A stretch of 64,000 nt of DNA from Marthasterias glacialis. Its lineage: Eukaryota; Echinodermata; Asteroidea; Forcipulatida; Asteriidae. The stretch lies in NCBI GenBank assembly GCA_911728455.2, contig OU452234.1:5842549-5906548 (forward strand), read 5' to 3'. Of the stretch, positions 57,901 to 64,000 are shown one piece after another. A model generated the notes under the pieces. That model was not told where the DNA came from and ran no database searches. It saw only the letters and a list, made by a program, of their open reading frames with translations. Numbering within the stretch: position 1 is the first letter of the stretch; the number at the start of each line of letters is the position of its first letter. A program made the position numbers and the translations under genes.

Positions 57901-58006
57901 TTTAACATCAATTAAAAAATTTAAGATCTGTACATGGCTCTATTAGTAGTTTAGTCCAAAAATACTTTCAACTTATTTTTCTTGTTCTCTTCTTTTGTCT
58001 ACTTAG

Positions 58007-58085
58007 ATCTACATATATCCAGGCAGAGAGTGTCGGATCTTCATTCAGAGAGGCAGTAATCTCCCTTGATCAATCAATTAATCAG
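58007..58085 (+). other. exon-like segment, diverged copy
   Basis: TTTTGTCTACTTAG|ATCTACATATATCCAGG ... ATTAATCAG|GTACGT, 79 bp. The block CAGAGAGTGTCGGATC is identical to the one at 59572. One frame is open throughout (IQAESVGSSFREAVISLDQS). Confidence 0.4.
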
Positions 58086-58464
58086 GTACGTAAACATTAT
58101 TGGTAGTGATAAATAAAAAGCTTACAAAATTTTATATTTTATCAGGAAAACTTTAACTACTTCTACTGCCCTGGTGTGACTCACTGAGTTGCATAAAAAA
58201 TCCTTTGCAATGTAGATTGGTAGCACAGGTCAACATCACATATGAATTGGCAAAGCTTGAAATCATTTACTGTTTCGTTATGATACATGATTGTACAAGG
58301 AGTACTTGTGCGACTAAGAGTTCACCCTGGTATGAACAAATCGTTGAGTAGTATCGAAACACCCTTCAATAAAAAGAAAAAGAAACTCTTATGTAGCTGG
58401 GAGAAATCTTGATGCACTTCACAACAAATTATCTTTAAAATTACAATGAACGAGTGAAGGCTAG

Positions 58465-59120
58465 TTAACCAATTGCCGCCGGGATTCTTTTTTATTTATT
58501 GTCTCATCCCCCCAGCGGGATTCTTTTGCCGGAATTGCCAGAATTTTCTTTGAGGGCACTGCTGGCACAAAGAAACCATGACTTAACAATGCCAAGAGAA
58601 CAAAGAATCTCTTTATTGGATCGTCTGTTTTGTTTTTTGACCGAAAAAAAGTCAAATTCCTACAGCGTGAATTGCAAAACAATGGCCGTTACCTGTGGCA
58701 TAGGAGTTGAACTAAAAAGGAAATCATGGCTCGATTGCCAGCTCAGTCTGACTTAATTACCTCCATTGAGCTGAAATACAATAAATGAACAATGGTGGAA
58801 GCCTCTCGATGCCTCCTAATCCCCTTCTTAGAACAAAACGACAGAGGTCTATAACCGGGGATTACACAAAAACCACCTCTCAATAGCCACAAAATGGAAA
58901 TTCATATTCAAGACCTTTTTTGTCCTTCTGTGGGTTAGAAAAAAAGAGCGTTAAACAGCATGTGTCTGGTCTGTGCACGCTCCGCAGTTGCATGACTGGG
59001 AGACCTTTGCTCCAGTGGTCTGGAATTACACAATTTGGCATCTTGACACGGCTTCCGTTTCCAGGCTGGGGAAACACTTGTATTCATGTCATCCATTGTC
59101 AACTTGTTAAAATAGGTGGC
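58465..59120 (+). repeat. element A, complete-looking (cassette 3)
   Basis: AACCAATTGCCGCCGGGATT through CTGGCACAAAGAAACCATGA, GGCCGTTACCTGTGGCATAG, CCGGGGATTACACAAAAACC and CTTCCGTTTCCAGGCTGGGG. It lies about 450 bp upstream of the exon-like segment at 59572. Confidence 0.8.
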
Positions 59121-59571
59121 CCGAGCCAACTTCAAATATGAAATTTATAACTGTTAAACTTGGTACCTGTACCAATTGTTATGAAATACTGCTGCATGCA
59201 AAATAAGAAAAAATCCTTAAATATTTTTGTTTTTGTTTGCCAAATTAAAAATTGCACATGGAAGCGCAATATGCAAATTGATAAACCGTTGTTCGTTTTC
59301 CTGAAAACCTGACTAGCCAATCTGTTGAAGCTTTCACTGGTTGCCAATGTATGTTGTGTTTAAAATGAATACTAGAGGTTGAAGTGAATATGGTCTTCCG
59401 ATTATGTATCTTACATTATGAGTCATTAAGAACAAATGGGTCACATATATTTTGCATTGCTTTATGAAGTGTTCACTAAAAACAAGTAATATAAATAAAC
59501 CTTGTGGTTTATTGCTTGATATAAACAAAGGTGTTGAATCTTTGTCTTGTTCCTTTTTCCGTTTTCTGCAG

Positions 59572-59652
59572 ATCAACTCATCCAGACAGAGAGTGTCGGA
59601 TCCTCACAAGGAGTTGGCAGTCCATCACCAGCAAAGCTGCCTCAACCTGTTT
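59572..59652 (+). CDS. candidate coding exon, cassette 3
   Basis: TTCCGTTTTCTGCAG|ATCAACTCATCCAGAC ... CAACCTGTTT|GTAATT. One frame (QLIQTESVGSSQGVGSPSPA, then KLPQP) is open, phase-compatible with 47402 upstream and with the exon at the right edge. It is serine/proline-rich. It is the only member of the exon ladder that keeps this frame. No family is recognised. Confidence 0.35.
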
Positions 59653-59696
59653 GTAATTTGTAGTTTTTACAATTTTAGGGATGGATCTAAGGTTAA

Positions 59697-61345
59697 TTAT
59701 CATTACCTTCCCTTGTGTGGTGAATTGCTCACATTTTCCCCTTGTGTGGTGAATTGCTCACATTTCCCCTTGTATGGTGATTTGCTCGCACATCCGCTTG
59801 TGTGGCGAGTTGCTCACACTTACCCTTGTGTGGTGAATTGCTCACACTTACCTTGTGTGGTGAATTGCTCACACTTACCTTGTGTGGTGAATTGCTCACA
59901 CTTACCTTGTGTGGTGAATTGCTCACACTTACCTTGTGTGGTGAATTGTTCACATTTACCTTGTGTGGTGAATTTCTCACATTTGTAAAGTTAATTGAAA
60001 ATTACAAATTGAAAACGTTGTCAGAGGCTTAGTCAGTAATGTTTCTGTCACTTTTCTGGTTAGTTCGTTTAGCCCATTTGATTTAAATCGTTGCTTTTGA
60101 GTATGGAGTTTCAAACTTGGTTGCCATAGAAGTTATCATTACCTTCGTGTGTGTGTGTGTGTGTTATGGTGAATTGCTCACACTTCCCCTTGTGTGGTGA
60201 ATTGCTCACACTTACCCTTGTATGGTGAATTGCTCACACCTCCCCTTGTGGTGAATTTCTCACACTTGCCCTTTGTGTGGTGATTTGCTCACATTTTCCC
60301 CTTGTGTGATGAATTGCTCACACTTCCCATTGTGTGGTGAATGTCTCACACGCCCTTTGTGTGGTGATTTGATCACATTTCTCCTTATGAATTGCTCATA
60401 CTTCCCCTTGTGTGGTGAATTTCTCACATTTGCCCTTTGTGTGGTGGTTTGCTCACATTTTTTCTTGTGTGGTGAATTGGTCACACTTACATTGTGTGGT
60501 GATTTGCTCACACTTACCCTTGTGTGGTGAACTGCTCACACCTCCCCTTGTGTGGTGAAATGCTCACATTTCCCCTTGTATGGTGAATTGCTGACACTTG
60601 CCCTTTGTGTGGTGAAATGCTCACATTTCCCTTTGTGTAGTGAGTTGCTCACACTTCTTGCCTTGTGAATTGCGCACACTTCCCCTTGTGTGGTGAATTT
60701 CTCACATTTGCCCTTTGTGTGGTGATTTGCTCACATTTTCCCTTGTGTGGTGAATTGCTTACACTTCCCTGGTGTGGTGAATTTCTCACACTTGCTCTTT
60801 GTGTGGTGAATTACTCACATTTCCCCTTATGAATTGCTCATACTTCCCCTTGTGTGATGAAATGCTCACATTTCCCCTTGTGTGGTGAATTGCTCACACT
60901 TGCCCTTTGTGTGGTGATTTGCTCACATTTTTCCTTGTGTGGTGAATTGGTCACACATACCTTGTGTGGTGATCTGCTCACACCTCCCCTTGTGTGGTGA
61001 ATTACTCACGCTTGCCCTTTGTGTGGTGGTTTGTTCACATTTTTTCTTGTGTGGTGAATTGGTCACACTTACCTTCTGTGGTGATTTGCTCAAACTTACC
61101 CCTGTGGGGTGAACTGCTCACACCTCCCCTTGTGTGGTGAAATGCTCACATTTCCCCTTGTGTGGTGAATTGCTGACACTTCTCCCTTGTGTGGTGAATT
61201 ACTCACTTGCCCTTTGTGTGGTGATTTGCTCACATTTCCTTTTGTGTGGTGATTTGCTCACATTTCCTTTTGTGTGGTGATTTGCTCACATTTTTCCTTG
61301 TGTGGTGAATTTCTCACACTAAACTTGTGTGGTGATTTGCTAATA
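59697..61345 (+). repeat. 27-28 bp satellite, block 1 (CTTGTGTGGTGAATTGCTCACACTT)
   Basis: About 50 units of TGTGTGGTGAATTGCTCACA plus CTTACCCT or similar. Each unit has an inner GTGA/TCAC dyad. Early units are exactly 27 bp, which keeps all frames open. A 150-bp spacer at 59985-60136 interrupts it and is repeated at 61345-61495. Confidence 0.93.
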
Positions 61346-61852
61346 CTTGTAAAGTAAATTGAACTTTACAAATTGAAATGTTGTCAAAGGCTTAGTTAGT
61401 AATGTTTCGGTCACTATTCTAGTTAGTTCATTTATCCCATTCGATTTAAACCGGTGCTGTTGAGTATGGAGTTTCAAACTTGGTCGCCATAGAAATGGGG
61501 CCGGATGGGAATTTTCCCCGCATTTTTTCCCCAAAGGGGTTTTTTGCGGGTTTTTCGCTCATCCCATACACAGCAAATAGCAGGCATGCAACTTTTCAGC
61601 TGGACAGCTGATTTTTTTCGGTTTTGGGTTTTTCTTAGCCATTGAAAATTGAAAAACACAGTACAAAGTGTTACTGTGAGGGGAAATGCCCTTTTTTCGA
61701 GTTCTTTTGCCAAAATGCAGAGTTGCATGCCTGAAGTAGGGACATAGAGACACTTTCGTGTCTATAGGCCTAGTAATTCTTAGGTGTATTTAAGTAATTA
61801 CTTTTGTAGATGAGTAAACATTTCAGGGTTGTGCCACTGATCTGTTTAAGTA
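61346..61852. other. spacer between satellite blocks
   Basis: The first 150 bp duplicates 59985-60136 (GTAAAGTAAATTGAACTTTA, AGGCTTAGTTAGTAATGTTT, AGTATGGAGTTTCAAACTTG). The rest contains the CAGGCATGCAAC MITE listed next and AT-rich sequence. Confidence 0.8.
61581..61733. mobile_element. 153-bp MITE (CAGGCATGCAACTTTTC ... GTTGCATGCCTG)
   Basis: CAGGCATGCAAC and GTTGCATGCCTG are exact inverses. The interior ATTGAAAATTGAAAAACAC and GTACAAAGT are shared with the 54082 copy. Confidence 0.85.
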
Positions 61853-63060
61853 CTCTTTTGTGGTGAATTACTAACACTTTCACTTGTGTGGTAAACTACC
61901 TATACTTTCCATTGTGTGGTGAGTTACCAACACTTTCACTTGTGTCGGTTTGAATTGCCCATACTTTCATTTGTGTGGTGAGTTACCAACACTTTCACTT
62001 CTGTGGTGAATTACCAACACTTTCACTTGTGTGGTGAGTTAGCTGTAATATTCTTCTTGTAATATCCATACTTTGTGTGGCAAACCAACACTTCCCATGT
62101 GTGGTGAGTTACCAACACTTTTACTTTGTGGTGAACTAACCATACTTCCCTTGTGTGGTGATCACCCATATTTCCCCTAGTATTGTGTTTTTATACTCGC
62201 ACTTCCCTTGAGTGGTAAATCAGCTAAACATTTCCTTGTGTGGTAATCTACCCATACCTCCCTTGTGTGGTGATCTACTCATACCTCCCTTGTGTGGTGA
62301 TCTACTCATACCTCCCTTGTGTGGTGATCTACCCGTATTTCCTTGTGGTGATCTGTCCATACTTCCCTTTGTGTGGTGAGTTACCATTACTTCCCTTGTG
62401 TGGTGATCTAATTACCATACCTCCCTTGTGTGGTGATCTAATTACCATACCTCCCTTGTGTGGTGGTATACTCGTACTTCCTTTGTGGTGATCTTTCCAT
62501 ACTTCCCTATGTGTGGTGAGTTACCCATACTTCCCCTTGTGTGGCGAGTTACCCATACATCCCTTGTGTGTGGTGATCAACCCATACTTCAAAGGCCTAC
62601 TGTGTTTGGCTTGTCCTCGTTTTTGCCAAACTGCATTTGCACACTTTTGTGTTGATACAAGTGCATACACTTTTTGGTGTAAAGTAAATATGACTTTAAT
62701 GTTTGGCGTGTATTTAATTAAGTAGTTAGATTAGTCAACGTTTCAGGGGTGTGCCAATTATCATGTGTGGTGAATTATCCATACTTCCTCTTCTGTGCTG
62801 AATTATCCACACTTCACCACTGGTGATGAATTGCTCACACTTTCTCTCGTGTGGAGGTCTACCCCTCCTCTATGGTGTGGTAATTGTACACTTCTCTTTG
62901 TGTTGTGAATTACTCACACTTGCCCTGTGTGATGCACTTCTCACACATACCCTTGTGTGGTGAAATATTCATACTTCCCCTTGTATGGTGAAGTAACCAC
63001 TTTCACTTGTGTTAAGATTTATCCACACTTCCCCTGTGTGGTGAATCACTCGACATTCCC
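61853..63060 (+). repeat. satellite block 2, diverged (TTGTGTGGTGAGTTACCAACACTT)
   Basis: The same unit with a changed second half: GAGTTACCAACACTTTCA or GATCTACCCATACCTCCC variants cluster in sub-blocks (61853-62120, 62225-62580, 62765-63060), interrupted at 62590-62760 by non-repeat sequence. Confidence 0.9.
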
Positions 63061-63136
63061 ATTTAGCTTGTAAAGATCCATCCCTTTCTTGCTCAAAGGT
63101 ACATGATTCAGATTCCAATAAAGTTGTAAACACATG

Positions 63137-63566
63137 CAAAGTTCACAAATATTCTTAGAAAATCAAAGAGAAATCTTCGCTTGCGGATAATCAGGGCACT
63201 CTGATTGTCTTCTTGGGACACAGGTTTACCAGTCAGAGAGTACTCTGAATGAAACTGTTCAAAGAAATTCTAAACAAATGTTTACAGAACTTTTGGATGA
63301 ATAGAATTGAAAAGTACAAACTAGCTTATTTATTTTGACAGGTGTAATTGTTCAGACTAACAACCATTTCTGAATCATGTGCCTTTGTGTTTTGCATTAT
63401 AATTATTAGGTTAAATGTACGAGTTGCTCCTACCAAAAAAATGAGACCATGCAAAAGAGTTATGTTGCAAAATTCACAAAAAGTCTTTAAAATAAAAGAA
63501 AAGCCTTCCCTTGCGGATAATCAGGGCACTCTAATTGTCTTCTTGGGACACAGTTCTACCAGTTAG
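63137..63566 (+). repeat. direct duplication of ~105 bp
   Basis: TTGCGGATAATCAGGGCACT and GATTGTCTTCTTGGGACACA at 63180-63225 recur at 63510-63555 with preceding AAATTCACAAA-type context. The copies are about 330 bp apart. Function is unknown. Confidence 0.8.
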
Positions 63567-63920
63567 ACTAATAATAATGACTTAACTTGCGAGTGAAGTC
63601 ATTAACTTTGTTTCAGAATTTAAGCAAACTTACATAAAAAATTATGGAAATCTCAGTATCTTGCAGAGATATTGGATTTTCTATCAAAAAGAATGGCATA
63701 CACTTTTATTCCATTAGTTTTTTAACTCTGAAAGATATTGGGAATATCTTTTAGAGTTTTAAGTAAAACCACCCAACAAGTTCATTGTTTTTAGCGTTTA
63801 CTTTTTCTTTTTCCCTGAAAATCGTTAAAATTTAAAACATGGACTCATTGTGTATGAGCAGCTCATTTTGATGAGTTTCTTTATGTTTGTATAAAAATTC
63901 TGAGAAAAACTCTTCTGCAG

Positions 63921-64000
63921 AGTTGTGCAAACACCTGTGCCTGTCGGTGGACCCCCTCGGCTGCCTGGGACAAGTGCTGGTCCTGCTGGCCCGGGTGCAA
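63921..64000 (+). CDS. candidate exon running off the right edge
   Basis: After ACTCTTCTGCAG the base composition turns abruptly GC-rich and all three frames are open to the window end. One frame reads LCKHLCLSVDPLGCLGQVLV (high GC at third positions), another is P/G-rich (QTPVPVGGPPRLPGTSAGPA). A second possible acceptor is two bases later (CAGAG|TTG). It could be the next exon of the 47402/59572 candidate gene. The product is not recognised. Confidence 0.4.

Noticed and set aside
59452-59988. 178-codon ORF over the satellite start
   Set aside because: Its second half is only the 27-bp repeat read in frame; the opposite strand is equally open. The real signal inside it is the exon-like segment at 59572.
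59697-61345. Bacterial CRP/lac-operator-like sites (GTGTGAGCAATTCACCACAC on the reverse strand)
   Set aside because: The resemblance comes from a satellite unit in a eukaryotic genome; no bacterial context exists.

Overview
This is a stretch of animal nuclear DNA: AT-rich, full of introns, and dominated by short non-autonomous transposons, tRNA-derived SINEs and minisatellites. The three recognisable proteins are metazoan, and the repeat spectrum (SINEs with CCTTGAGCAAGACACTT-type tails, TTAA MITEs, fold-back AGGACTAG elements, GGGCCCAATTTCAT elements) suggests a marine invertebrate deuterostome, most likely an echinoderm such as a sea star. The lineage call is inference from style, not from a marker gene.

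Layout. (1) 103-6678, + strand: the last six exons of an ABCA-type lipid transporter whose upstream part lies off the left edge. (2) 6679-12856: intergenic or long 3' UTR, filled with MITEs and short tandem repeats. (3) 12945-32522, + strand: a complete 18-exon THOC1 gene (THO complex subunit 1). I joined the exons by hand; all phases agree and give 646 residues with a C-terminal death domain. Its introns hold at least twenty repeat insertions. (4) 32523-36344: THOC1 3' flank with SINEs and MITEs. (5) 36345-37356, + strand: a complete two-exon ADP/ATP translocase (295 residues). (6) 37357-64000: about 26 kb with no gene I can name. It contains a 734-bp near-perfect palindrome, nested DNA transposons, a seven-unit tandem SINE array interrupted by a probable solo LTR, a triplicated cassette carrying exon-like segments, and a 27-28 bp satellite of about 3 kb. 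Candidate exons at 38520, 45786, 47402, 55643, 56767, 58007, 59572 and 63921 hint at a poorly resolved + strand transcript continuing off the right edge.

The three recognised genes are functionally unrelated (membrane lipid transport, mRNA export, mitochondrial nucleotide exchange), all read rightward, and show no sign of operon-like coupling. The most informative material is in the repeats: reciprocal empty sites in paralogous elements, duplicated decoy splice acceptors in front of a THOC1 exon, a SINE B-box turned into a minisatellite, and the exon ladder at 54.6-59.7 kb. I saw no convincing novel multi-gene system; the exon ladder and the palindrome with its short membrane-type ORF are the closest candidates.
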